Below, in pieces: positions 1 to 7,151 of a stretch of DNA of 10,205 nucleotides. The DNA is from JBBINE01 sp037444025 (GTDB taxonomy: Bacteria > Patescibacteriota > Minisyncoccia > UBA6257 > HR35): contig JBBINE010000019.1 of NCBI GenBank assembly GCA_037444025.1, positions 1 through 10,205 of the forward strand. The letters run 5' to 3'. The notes under the pieces are model-generated. The model was given only the letters and a program-made list of their open reading frames with translations, did not search any database and was not told the DNA's origin. The position numbers were made by a program, and so were the translations under genes. Position 1 is the first letter of the stretch; each line of letters opens with the position of its first letter.

Positions 1-122
1 AATATACTCTTTTAATTTATTCCATGTAAGTTATTTCAGATAAAAATTATAATTTTAAAATATAATATCTTGATTTAATTAAAAAAGAGGGAGTGCAAGC
101 GCGAGCTTTTTTTATTTTTTAT

Positions 123-162
123 AGGGGATATTGCTTTCAAACATAATATCCCCTCTTTTTTT
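123..162 (+). terminator. Rho-independent terminator (first of two)
   Basis: A perfect 10-bp stem (123-132 with 145-154) carries four consecutive G-C pairs near its base. It closes a 12-nt loop and is followed by seven T residues at 156-162. On the opposite strand the stem would be followed by A residues, so it works only rightward. It ends transcription of something upstream: either a gene left of the window or a short RNA starting inside it. Confidence 0.8.
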
Positions 163-224
163 ATTTTTAAAATTTTTGTTTTATAATAAAAATAGCTGTC
201 ACAGTCCCTCCTTTCTCTTTTTTT

Positions 225-249
225 GGGGAGTATTCTCCCCGTTTTTTTT
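225..249 (+). terminator. Rho-independent terminator (second of two)
   Basis: A perfect 6-bp stem (225-230 with 235-240), five pairs of which are G-C, closes a TATT loop. After one G come eight T residues at 242-249. Like the hairpin 70 bases upstream, it is oriented rightward only. The pair insulates the exporter operon from upstream transcription, or the second one ends a short RNA of its own. Confidence 0.8.
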
Positions 250-309
250 GATATACTTATTTTATGATGTACTTATTTTAAGTAAAGTTAAGTTAAAAAT
301 TAATATAAA

Positions 310-339
310 TTGATAAAAGTCGTGATTTCATATTATAAA
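310..339 (+). promoter_or_regulatory. Candidate sigma-70-type promoter for the MacAB-type operon
   Basis: TTGATA at 310-315 and TATAAA at 334-339 are 18 bases apart. They lie downstream of both terminators and about 33 bases before the adaptor start codon, which is where a promoter is needed. In sequence this A+T-rich such matches arise easily by chance, so position is the main support. Confidence 0.4.
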
Positions 340-372
340 AACAATAAAAATCTTAAATTTTCAACATAGAAA

Positions 373-2199
373 ATGAAGATAAAATTATCTATTTTTTCAG
401 GTAATATTGGGAAATTTATCTCTCTAAAAAGTATTACTAAAAGAAAAAAAACAATTTTTTTATTGTTGCTGTTATTAATTGGTGGTTACCTAATTTATAC
501 CAAGTTTAAAAAGGAAGAACAAATAAGCTATGTTTTAACTAAAGTTTCTAAGGATAATCTGCAAGTTACTATTTCTGGATCTGGTTATGTTACCTCAGAA
601 TCTCAACTTCAACTTAAATCAAAAGTTGGAGGTAAGATTGTTTATTTAGGAGTAAAAAATGGAGATTATCTTAAAAAAGGGGATTTAATTTTAAAAATAG
701 ACGATACTGAGGCTCAAAAATTAGTTAAAGATGCAGAAATAAGTTTAGAAAATGCTAAATTGTCTTTAGAAAAAATTAAAAAGCCCATAGACAAAGATCA
801 AATTTTACAAGCACAAAGTTTACTAGAACAAACTAAGGAAGAGAAAAGAAAAACAGAGGATGATTTAATTAGTGAATACGAAAATTCCTTTATTAAAATT
901 AATCAAGTCTTTAAAGATATCCCTGATATTATAGAAAGAGTTAAAAATGATCTTTTTGTCTTGGATATTTCTAAACAATATGTTAATATTGATTATTTTG
1001 CTGAGCTAATTAGATTTTCTAAGCCAGAAGTTATCCCAATAAGAGATAATGTTTATATTTATTATAAAAAAACAAAAAATGATTTTAATAAATCATTTGA
1101 TCTATATAAAAATTTAAATAAAAACTCATCTTATGAAGATATCGAAGAAACACTAAATCTTACTTCCGAAACAGTTAAAAATCTTTCTGAAACTCTTAAA
1201 AACGCTATCAATGTTTTAGAAAGTTATCGAAATTTTATTCTAGAATCTAAGGGAACGGGAAATGACTATGTTTATACTTTATTAGACAAATTAAATAATT
1301 ATCTTACTACTATTAATACACATGTTACTAATCTAACTTTATCTAAAAATAATATTAGCCAACTAAAAAATTCTTTAAATTTAGCTGATCAAGACATTCA
1401 ATTTAGAGAAGAACAGCTTAATAAGCTTTTAAGAGGTGCTGATGAACTTGATATTAAAATGCAAGAACTATCTGTAAAACAAAAGGAAAATGATTTATTG
1501 AATGCTAAAAGAAAGTTGGAAGATTATTATATTTATTCACCTTTGAGCGGTTATATAGGACAGATCAATATTAAAAACGGAGAAGAAATAAACGCTGGGA
1601 CAGTTGTAGGTATTATTACTAGCAGGGAAAAGATAGCCGAAATTTCCTTAAATGAAATTGATTTAGTTAAAGTAAAAACTGGACAAATGGTGATGTTAAC
1701 TTTGGATGCTGTTCCTGATAAAAAATATAGAGGAAGAGTGGTAGAAATTGATCCTATAGGTTCTGTAGATCAAGGGGTGGTAAACTATAAAGTTAAAATT
1801 ATTTTTGAAAATCCATCTCCAGAAATAAAAGATGGAATGAGCGTAGATGCCGAAATTATTACCGAGAGAAAAGAGAATGTTCTTTTAGTTCCTAATCAGG
1901 CAATTAAGAATTTAAGAAATCAGAATTATGTCGAGATGGTTTTAGATGATATTAATTTTCCTCAAAACAGAAATCAACTGATAATTAATTATCAACCCAA
2001 GACAGAGAGAAGATTCATTAAAACAGGTTTAGCTAATGATGAATTTACTGAAGTTGTTTCAGGTCTCAAAGAAAACGATATAATTATTCTTCGTTCTTCA
2101 GGTGGTAGTAAAAATAATATAAATCAGCAAAGGAATATATTTCAGTTTGGTGGTCCAGGTCAGTTACGTGGAATTAGATCTTCTGGTATAAGACAATGA
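373..2199 (+). CDS. macA: MacA/HlyD-type adaptor subunit of an ABC exporter
   Basis: This is the membrane-anchored extracytoplasmic adaptor of a MacAB-type exporter. One hydrophobic helix (residues 25-45) follows a basic N-terminus. The first half of the lipoyl-like domain lies at about 68-110 and its second half at about 385-416, around YSPLSGYIG. A beta-barrel follows at about 420-500 and a membrane-proximal domain around LVPNQAI (505-511). The stretch between the lipoyl halves, about 111-384, is predicted helical and far longer than the usual alpha-hairpin, so the protein has 608 residues against roughly 370-400 for classical MacA. The Gly/Ser/Asn/Gln-rich tail (576-608) looks disordered. 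The ATG has no Shine-Dalgarno sequence. The TGA stop overlaps the ATPase start (ATGA). MacA normally docks onto TolC; no TolC gene is visible here and CPR cells are thought to lack an outer membrane, so the partner is unknown. The family is secure, the substrate is not. Confidence 0.9.
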   Translation: MKIKLSIFSGNIGKFISLKSITKRKKTIFLLLLLLIGGYLIYTKFKKEEQISYVLTKVSKDNLQVTISGSGYVTSESQLQLKSKVGGKIVYLGVKNGDYLKKGDLILKIDDTEAQKLVKDAEISLENAKLSLEKIKKPIDKDQILQAQSLLEQTKEEKRKTEDDLISEYENSFIKINQVFKDIPDIIERVKNDLFVLDISKQYVNIDYFAELIRFSKPEVIPIRDNVYIYYKKTKNDFNKSFDLYKNLNKNSSYEDIEETLNLTSETVKNLSETLKNAINVLESYRNFILESKGTGNDYVYTLLDKLNNYLTTINTHVTNLTLSKNNISQLKNSLNLADQDIQFREEQLNKLLRGADELDIKMQELSVKQKENDLLNAKRKLEDYYIYSPLSGYIGQINIKNGEEINAGTVVGIITSREKIAEISLNEIDLVKVKTGQMVMLTLDAVPDKKYRGRVVEIDPIGSVDQGVVNYKVKIIFENPSPEIKDGMSVDAEIITERKENVLLVPNQAIKNLRNQNYVEMVLDDINFPQNRNQLIINYQPKTERRFIKTGLANDEFTEVVSGLKENDIIILRSSGGSKNNINQQRNIFQFGGPGQLRGIRSSGIRQ

Positions 2200-2921
2200 A
2201 GGAGGATCCTGTTATAAAGATAGAAAACGTTTCTAAAATATATCAAAGCGGTGAAGTTGAAACCATAGCTTTAAAGGATGTTTCTTTCGAAATTAATAGA
2301 GGTGAAATGGTAGCTATTATGGGGCCTTCTGGGTCGGGAAAATCAACTTTAATGCATATCTTAGGATTTTTAGATAAGCCGACGAGTGGAAGGTACTTAT
2401 TTAATGGACAAGATGTTAGTAATCTTGAAGATGATCAATTGGCTCTTTTAAGACTTAAAAAAGTGGGTTTTGTTTTTCAGAGTTTTAATTTAATTTGGAG
2501 AAAAACAGTCATAGAAAACGTATCTTTACCCTTGTTTTATGCAAAAGTGCCAAAAGAGAAAAGGTTAATCTTATCTCAAGAAAGTCTAAAAAAAGCCGCT
2601 TTTCCAGAAAAATTTATAAATTATTACCCCAACCAGATTTCTGGAGGTATGATGCAAAGGGTTGCTATAGCTCGTTCTTTGGTTAATGATCCAGAAATTA
2701 TATTGGCTGATGAACCAACGGGAAATTTGGATACGAAAACTGGAGATAAAGTTTTAGAAACTTTTCAAGATTTAAATTTTCAGAACGGAAAAACAATTAT
2801 AATTATTACCCATGAATCATATGTTGCTGAGCATTGTCAAAGAATAATTCATATAAGAGACGGGGAATTAGTCGGTGATGAAATTAATAAAAGTCAAAAA
2901 ATAATAAGCAATAACAAATAA
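2196..2921 (+). CDS. MacB/LolD-type ABC transporter ATPase
   Basis: This is the cytoplasmic ATPase that powers the exporter. All nucleotide-binding motifs are present: Walker A GPSGSGKST (43-51), Q-loop Gln95, an ABC signature reading ISGGMMQR (148-155), Walker B ending in Asp172-Glu173, D-loop NLD (177-179) and switch His206. The length of 241 residues is normal for the LolD/MacB ATPase subfamily when the permease is a separate protein. The signature departs from the usual LSGGQQQR in having two Met for two Gln. The ATG at 2196 gives a 4-nt overlap with the adaptor gene, pointing to translational coupling. An AAGGAGG lies at 2199-2205, inside the reading frame just after the ATG, with no standard start codon at useful spacing behind it. 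The next gene starts 9 nt after the stop. Function as a MacB-type ATPase is highly likely. Confidence 0.95.
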   Translation: MKEDPVIKIENVSKIYQSGEVETIALKDVSFEINRGEMVAIMGPSGSGKSTLMHILGFLDKPTSGRYLFNGQDVSNLEDDQLALLRLKKVGFVFQSFNLIWRKTVIENVSLPLFYAKVPKEKRLILSQESLKKAAFPEKFINYYPNQISGGMMQRVAIARSLVNDPEIILADEPTGNLDTKTGDKVLETFQDLNFQNGKTIIIITHESYVAEHCQRIIHIRDGELVGDEINKSQKIISNNK

Positions 2922-2930
2922 CTAAAAATA

Positions 2931-4148
2931 ATGAATTTTTTTGATCTCGTGAAGGAATCTATTGATTCAATATTTCATAATAAACTAAGATCAGGATTGA
3001 CTATCTTGGGGATTGTTATTGGTATTGCTGCAGTTATCATTATGGTTTCTTTAGGACAAGGAGCGCAAAAACAAATAGTTCAAAGTATACAAAACTTAGG
3101 ATCAAATTTGATTTCAATATTTCCGGGTGTTATTCAACCGGGAAGAGGTTTTGTAGCTACTGGCCGAGGAACATCTCAAACATTAAAACTGGAAGATATA
3201 AATGTTTTGAAAGATATAGAGACAATTGAATATATTTCTCCGGAATTAAATAGAAGAGGTCAGGTAGTTTCTGAATCGGGTAATAATATTAATACTTTAA
3301 TTATTGGAGCTTATCCAGAATATTTTATTGTGAGAAATTTTGAAATTGAGGAAGGTATGTTTTTTACTGAAAACCAAATGAGATCTCTTACCAGAGTAGC
3401 AATTTTAGGTAATCAGGTCAAGCAAGACCTTTTTGGCGACGAAAATCCTATTGGTAAAAAAATAAGAATAAATAATGTCTCTTTTAAGGTTATAGGAGTA
3501 TTGAAACCCAAAGGAAGTACTGGTTTTATTAATCCGGATGATTCTATAGTTATACCACTATTACCTATGCAAAAGTTTATTAGCGGTAACGAATATCTTT
3601 CCAATATTTCTCTTAAAATAAAAGATAAAAATTTAATTGATCAAACTATAGATGAAGCAACAATTAAATTGGCCCAAAAACATAGAGTTCCTATTGAAGA
3701 ACCAGATTTTTCTATCATTTCTCCACAAGAGATTTTGTCCACTTTTAATCAAATAATTAGAACTTTAACCTTATTTTTAGCTTCAATTGCAGGAATTTCT
3801 CTAGTAGTAGGAGGTATAGGCATTATGAATATGATGCTTACTACTGTAAACGAAAGAGTAAAAGAAATAGGAATAAGAAAGGCAATAGGAGCAAAAAGAG
3901 GTGATATTAATAAACAATTTTTAATAGAATCTATAGTCCTTACTTTCATAGGTGGGATTTTGGGTATAATTTTAGGTGTGGCTTTTTCGTTATTAATATC
4001 AAAGCTTGCTAATTTAGCTGTTTCTATTTCTCTTTTTGTGATTATTTTAGCCTCAGGAATTTCGATTGCTGTAGGTATCATTTTTGGTTATTGGCCAGCT
4101 AAAAGAGCTTCAGAACTAGATCCCATAGAAGCTCTGAGGTATGAATAA
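2931..4148 (+). CDS. MacB/FtsX-family ABC transporter permease
   Basis: This is the membrane subunit of the exporter and works with the ATPase and adaptor encoded immediately upstream. The architecture is the family's classic four-helix form: TM1 at about 22-42, a large extracytoplasmic MacB_PCD-type domain (about 43-275), then TM2-TM4 at about 278-302, 335-356 and 366-388. The conserved cytoplasmic segment NERVKEIGIRKAIGAKR (307-323), which couples to the ATPase, is intact. So is the C-terminal PAKRASELDPIEALRYE motif (389-405). Its length of 405 residues is typical. Transporters of this family act by moving bound substrate outside the membrane and export peptides, antibiotics or lipoproteins; nothing here shows which. 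The ATG has no Shine-Dalgarno sequence and follows the ATPase stop by 9 nt, so the gene probably depends on the same transcript. Confidence 0.95.
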   Translation: MNFFDLVKESIDSIFHNKLRSGLTILGIVIGIAAVIIMVSLGQGAQKQIVQSIQNLGSNLISIFPGVIQPGRGFVATGRGTSQTLKLEDINVLKDIETIEYISPELNRRGQVVSESGNNINTLIIGAYPEYFIVRNFEIEEGMFFTENQMRSLTRVAILGNQVKQDLFGDENPIGKKIRINNVSFKVIGVLKPKGSTGFINPDDSIVIPLLPMQKFISGNEYLSNISLKIKDKNLIDQTIDEATIKLAQKHRVPIEEPDFSIISPQEILSTFNQIIRTLTLFLASIAGISLVVGGIGIMNMMLTTVNERVKEIGIRKAIGAKRGDINKQFLIESIVLTFIGGILGIILGVAFSLLISKLANLAVSISLFVIILASGISIAVGIIFGYWPAKRASELDPIEALRYE

Positions 4149-4156
4149 AAATCTTT

Positions 4157-4185
4157 TAAAAATTAGTTTAATTTTTAATATTTTT
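4157..4185 (+). terminator. Weak A/T-only hairpin after the permease gene
   Basis: A 9-bp inverted repeat made only of A-T pairs (4157-4165 with 4169-4177) has a 3-nt loop and a T-run at about 4180-4185. It begins nine bases after the permease stop. Without G-C pairs it would be a poor terminator, and such repeats are expected by chance here. It is listed because the following 80-base gap is a natural operon boundary. Confidence 0.25.
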
Positions 4186-4228
4186 TAATTCAAATAAATA
4201 ACTTTTAAATTTTTTCAAAATAAATTTT

Positions 4229-5503
4229 ATGGGAGAAATAAAAGTTGAGTTTGAAAAAATAGGAGATAACGGTGTAAGTATTGGAAAATATAAAAATAAA
4301 ATAGTTTTTTCGTATGGAATTATTCCCGGAGAAAAAGCAAAAATCTTAATTACTAAAGAAAAAAAAGATTTTATCAAAGGAGAACTTATAGAGATTTTAG
4401 AAAAGTCACCCTATAGAATTGAAGCTCGAGAAGATCATTATTTATCCTGTTCTCCTTGGCAAACTTTTGATTACAAATTACAGGTTGAATTGAAAAAGAA
4501 AATCTTAAAAGAAATTGTTAAAAAATTTAAATATGATATCGAAATTAATGATTTTTTTATACCCAAAAATATTTTTGAATATAGAACAAAAATTGAATTT
4601 AGTTTTATTGAAAATGATAAATTACTTTTAGCTTTTCATAAAAGAGAAAATCCTTTCGTTAAAATTCCTTTACCACAAGGATGTTTTCTTATTGATCAAA
4701 AAAGTAATTATGCTGCTTTAGATTTGTTAAAATATTTAAATTTAAACAAAGTTCAAGATCTAAAAAGTTTAATTATTAGAAGAAGTATAAACTTTAATCA
4801 TAAAATTTTATGTCTTTTAAGCAAAGAACAAAAGATAAAGATCAATTATTTACCTAAGGATACTTCGGGAATAATAGTTGCCTTTTCTAATCCTAAATCT
4901 TCAGTAAGCAGTTTTAATGAAATATTAACAATTATTGGCGAAAATAAAATTGAAGAAAAAATAAGAGATAAAAGATTTATCTACGGATATAGATCTTTCT
5001 TTCAGAATAATATAGAAATGTTTGAAAAAAGTTTGCAAATTATGAAAGAAAATTTAAAAGAATCTAACAAGATTGTTGACCTTTATTGTGGCGTTGGTGT
5101 TATTGGAATTGTGTTAGCTGAGCAAAGTAAAAAAAATTTCTTTGTTGAGGTAGAAAAAGAAAGTATAGATTACATTAGGGCTAATTGTGAAAATAATAAT
5201 ATTAAAAATTATGAGTTAATTAATTTAGCTTCGGAAAAAATTCCCGATACGGTTTTAAACAATACTGATCTTTTAATCTTAGACCCACCACGTTCTGGAC
5301 TTCATAAAAATTTAATTAAAAAAATATTAATAACTAAACCTAAAAACATTTTCTATCTTTCTTGTAATCCTCTAACCCAAATAAGAGATTTTTCAATGAT
5401 AAAAGAATACTACACTATTGAAAAATTTTATGGTTTCGATTTTTATCCCAATACGCCACATATTGAGAGTTTAATGATTTTAAAATCAAAAACAGAAAAT
5501 TAA
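4229..5503 (+). CDS. TrmA/RlmD-family RNA uracil-5 methyltransferase
   Basis: This enzyme transfers a methyl group from S-adenosylmethionine to C5 of a uridine in 23S rRNA or tRNA. An N-terminal TRAM-like RNA-binding domain spans about 1-66. The methyltransferase core includes the SAM motif VDLYCGVGVIG (283-293), DPPRSGLH (352-359), the catalytic Cys379 in LSCNP, and the C-terminal TPHIES motif with Glu413 as the likely general base. FFQN (257-260) also matches the family. The iron-sulfur cysteine cluster that RlmD-type proteins carry after TRAM is absent: only Cys74 remains in that area. The length of 424 residues is normal. The gene stands alone, 80 bases from the exporter operon and 86 from the next gene. 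The ATG lacks a Shine-Dalgarno sequence and starts exactly at the TRAM domain. The target (RlmD, RlmC or TrmA site) cannot be settled from sequence, so no symbol is given. Confidence 0.92.
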   Translation: MGEIKVEFEKIGDNGVSIGKYKNKIVFSYGIIPGEKAKILITKEKKDFIKGELIEILEKSPYRIEAREDHYLSCSPWQTFDYKLQVELKKKILKEIVKKFKYDIEINDFFIPKNIFEYRTKIEFSFIENDKLLLAFHKRENPFVKIPLPQGCFLIDQKSNYAALDLLKYLNLNKVQDLKSLIIRRSINFNHKILCLLSKEQKIKINYLPKDTSGIIVAFSNPKSSVSSFNEILTIIGENKIEEKIRDKRFIYGYRSFFQNNIEMFEKSLQIMKENLKESNKIVDLYCGVGVIGIVLAEQSKKNFFVEVEKESIDYIRANCENNNIKNYELINLASEKIPDTVLNNTDLLILDPPRSGLHKNLIKKILITKPKNIFYLSCNPLTQIRDFSMIKEYYTIEKFYGFDFYPNTPHIESLMILKSKTEN

Positions 5504-5538
5504 TAATTTTTTTTTGTTTTTCAGCTATTTTTAAATTA

Positions 5539-5579
5539 AAATATATTTAAGAAATAGTAATTTTTTACTTAAAATATTT
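5539..5579. repeat. A/T inverted repeat in the 5504-5589 gap
   Basis: Arms 5539-5551 and 5568-5579 pair over 12 bp with one bulged A (5545). The only G-C pair is at the loop end. It lies just upstream of the membrane-protein start codon at 5590. It may be chance in such A+T-rich DNA, or it could mark a regulatory or operator site. The rest of this gap shows only T-runs (5505-5520) after the methyltransferase stop. Confidence 0.2.
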
Positions 5580-5589
5580 AAAACTAATA

Positions 5590-6468
5590 ATGGCTAAATT
5601 TTTCTTCTTAAACGTAGGATTTGCGATAACTTTTTATACAATAATTACTTCCTTTTTATTTTTAATTTTTTCTATTTTAGATTATAAATTTCCTGATAGA
5701 ATTGATTTTACTTATTTTAATCCTCCTTCTTTACAATTAGCTTTTATTTTTGTTTTAACTCCAATACTCATCCTGTTAAAATATTTTATCAATTTAGAAA
5801 TTAAGTCTAATCCTTCTCAAAAAGAATCAAAACTAGTTCAATGGATAAGTTATTTTACAATTTTTATTTCAGGTACAGCTCTAATATCAGATTTAGTAAT
5901 AGTAAGTTTTTATTTTTTTTCAGGTAAAGATATTACTTTGAAATTTATATTGAAATCTTTAACAATTTTTACTCTTGCTAGTCTTATTGCTATTTATTAT
6001 TATTTAGAAATAAAGAATAAAATCAGCTTTAATCAAGAAAAATTTTTAGGATTGCTTTTTGTTTTTTTGATGTATTTAACAGTCTTTTATAGTTTTTTAA
6101 TTTTTGGCACCCCGAGTGTTCAAAGAAAAATGAGAATTGATAATCAAAGAATAAATCATCTTCAAAGTATCCAATGGGAAATAAGAAATTATTTTGTTAA
6201 TAAAGGTAAATTACCAGAATCGACAGAAGAAATTTATGAATTTAGTTCTTTTGTTATTCCTAAAGATCCTATAACCCAGGAAGAATATCAATATAGAAAA
6301 ATTGACGATTTAAATTATGAGCTTTGTGCTAATTTCTATTTAGAAAATTATGCATTACAATTTCCTTCTCCTTATAAAAATGAGGATTGGACGCATCCTG
6401 TAGGGAAATATTGTTTTCAAAGAAAAATAAATTCAGCAATAGATAAACCAATAATTCCAAAAGATTAA
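5590..6468 (+). CDS. DUF5671-like five-helix membrane protein
   Basis: The product is an integral membrane protein of unknown function. Five hydrophobic helices are visible at about 5-30, 48-68, 83-109, 119-139 and 152-174, followed by a soluble C-terminal domain (about 178-292). The first four helices resemble the DUF5671 arrangement, and the FPDRID segment after TM1 is like that family. The C-terminal part, with LQSIQWEIRNYF, GKLPES, a PKDP-type loop and a YELCANF strand, resembles the small C-terminal domain that often follows DUF5671 in CPR genomes; both statements are from memory. Two cysteines (246, 275) lie in this domain. The ATG lacks a Shine-Dalgarno sequence. The mutase gene starts 14 nt after the stop, so the two are probably co-transcribed, although no functional link is evident. 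Confidence 0.75.
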   Translation: MAKFFFLNVGFAITFYTIITSFLFLIFSILDYKFPDRIDFTYFNPPSLQLAFIFVLTPILILLKYFINLEIKSNPSQKESKLVQWISYFTIFISGTALISDLVIVSFYFFSGKDITLKFILKSLTIFTLASLIAIYYYLEIKNKISFNQEKFLGLLFVFLMYLTVFYSFLIFGTPSVQRKMRIDNQRINHLQSIQWEIRNYFVNKGKLPESTEEIYEFSSFVIPKDPITQEEYQYRKIDDLNYELCANFYLENYALQFPSPYKNEDWTHPVGKYCFQRKINSAIDKPIIPKD

Positions 6469-6482
6469 AAATTAATAATAAA

Positions 6483-7142
6483 ATGGTGAAACTTATTCTT
6501 TTAAGGCATTTAAAATCGCAGTGGAACTTAGAAAATAGATTTACTGGTTGGGTAGACATACCGATTATTAAAAAAAGATTTAAAATTCCTCAACTTGATT
6601 TTGATATTGTCTATACCTCCTCTTTAATTAGGAATATTCAAACCGTACTTTTGATATTTCAAAAAAAGAAAGAATATCCTATTTTTAGACATTTTGATGG
6701 AAAAATGAAAAAATGGGGTAATTTTAACTATTGGACAAAAAACAAAAATACCCATGAGCCTTATATTTTTGTTTATGTTACTGAGAAGTTGAACGAAAGA
6801 TATTATGGAAAATTACAGGGGTTAAACAAAGAAGATACCATTAAAAAATATGGCAAAGAGAAAGTAAAGGTTTGGAGAAGAAGTTATGATGTTGCACCGC
6901 CAGGAGGAGAAAGTTTGAAGGATGTGATTAATCGAGTTATTCCTTTTTATAAAAAATATCCTGAACAAGATTTAAAAAAAGGAAAAAATGTTTTGATTGT
7001 CGCTAGTCATAATTCTTTAAGAGCAATAGTTAAATATATTGAAGGAATAGACGATCAAGAAATAATCAATTTTGAGTTGCCCTTTAATGGTAAAAGGATT
7101 TATAATTTCATTAAAGGTAAATATATTTTAAATTCATCTTAA
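6483..7142 (+). CDS. Phosphoglycerate mutase (dPGM family) with altered active-site motifs
   Basis: The family member closest to this is GpmA, which interconverts 3- and 2-phosphoglycerate in lower glycolysis through a phosphohistidine. His9 follows Arg8 in LLRH, and WNLENRFTGW (14-23), LNERYYGKLQGLNK (103-116), WRR (131-133), PPGGESL (139-145) and SHNSLRAIVKY (175-185) match dPGM. Residues of about 61-100 hold an insertion I recall in CPR versions. Several features are odd. The RHG motif reads RHLK. The second motif reads SHNSLR with the usual Gly after the catalytic His176 missing. The segment 27-40 is about ten residues shorter than normal, removing most of a helix. The reading frame is nevertheless intact over 219 residues. 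It may be a weakened enzyme, a paralogue with another role, or an early pseudogene. It sits 14 nt after the membrane-protein gene and 9 nt before a clear pseudogene. Confidence 0.8.
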   Translation: MVKLILLRHLKSQWNLENRFTGWVDIPIIKKRFKIPQLDFDIVYTSSLIRNIQTVLLIFQKKKEYPIFRHFDGKMKKWGNFNYWTKNKNTHEPYIFVYVTEKLNERYYGKLQGLNKEDTIKKYGKEKVKVWRRSYDVAPPGGESLKDVINRVIPFYKKYPEQDLKKGKNVLIVASHNSLRAIVKYIEGIDDQEIINFELPFNGKRIYNFIKGKYILNSS

Positions 7143-7151
7143 AAATTTAAA

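Larger units (their letters stand above)
1..372. other. Non-coding region upstream of the MacAB-type operon
   Basis: This 372-base stretch holds no gene I can support. It is very A+T-rich, with two GC-stemmed hairpin terminators and one plausible promoter (listed separately). TATAAT hexamers occur at 48-53, 61-66 and 182-187, but none has a convincing -35 box at normal spacing. At 97-108 a 4-bp stem closes a GCGA tetraloop and is followed by a T-rich run; it is too short to call. One forward frame is open from the left edge to a TAA at 41-43, so the last codons of an upstream gene could lie here, but 13 codons are not enough to judge. Confidence 0.6.

Noticed and set aside
81..120. A third terminator at A6...T7 flanking a GC-containing core
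   Set aside because: The A and T tracts can pair, but the core between them does not form a continuous stem. Only a 4-bp stem with a GCGA loop (97-108) is possible, which is too weak to call.
131..313. Forward open frame of 60 residues from a TTG
   Set aside because: It runs through the second terminator hairpin and begins inside the loop region of the first. Its composition (runs of Phe, Leu, Ser) is that of translated T-rich non-coding DNA.
2195..2216. TGA read as glycine (code 25, as in Gracilibacteria/Absconditabacteria)
   Set aside because: TGA would fit at 7463 and would extend the adaptor by only a few residues. However, none of the long, well-conserved genes has an internal TGA, and their glycines use GGN codons. 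TGA also forms a typical ATGA stop-start overlap at 2196-2199.
3749..4081. Leftward open frame of 110 residues inside the permease gene
   Set aside because: It is antisense to conserved permease helices and matches no family. It exists because the sense codons avoid the relevant stops.
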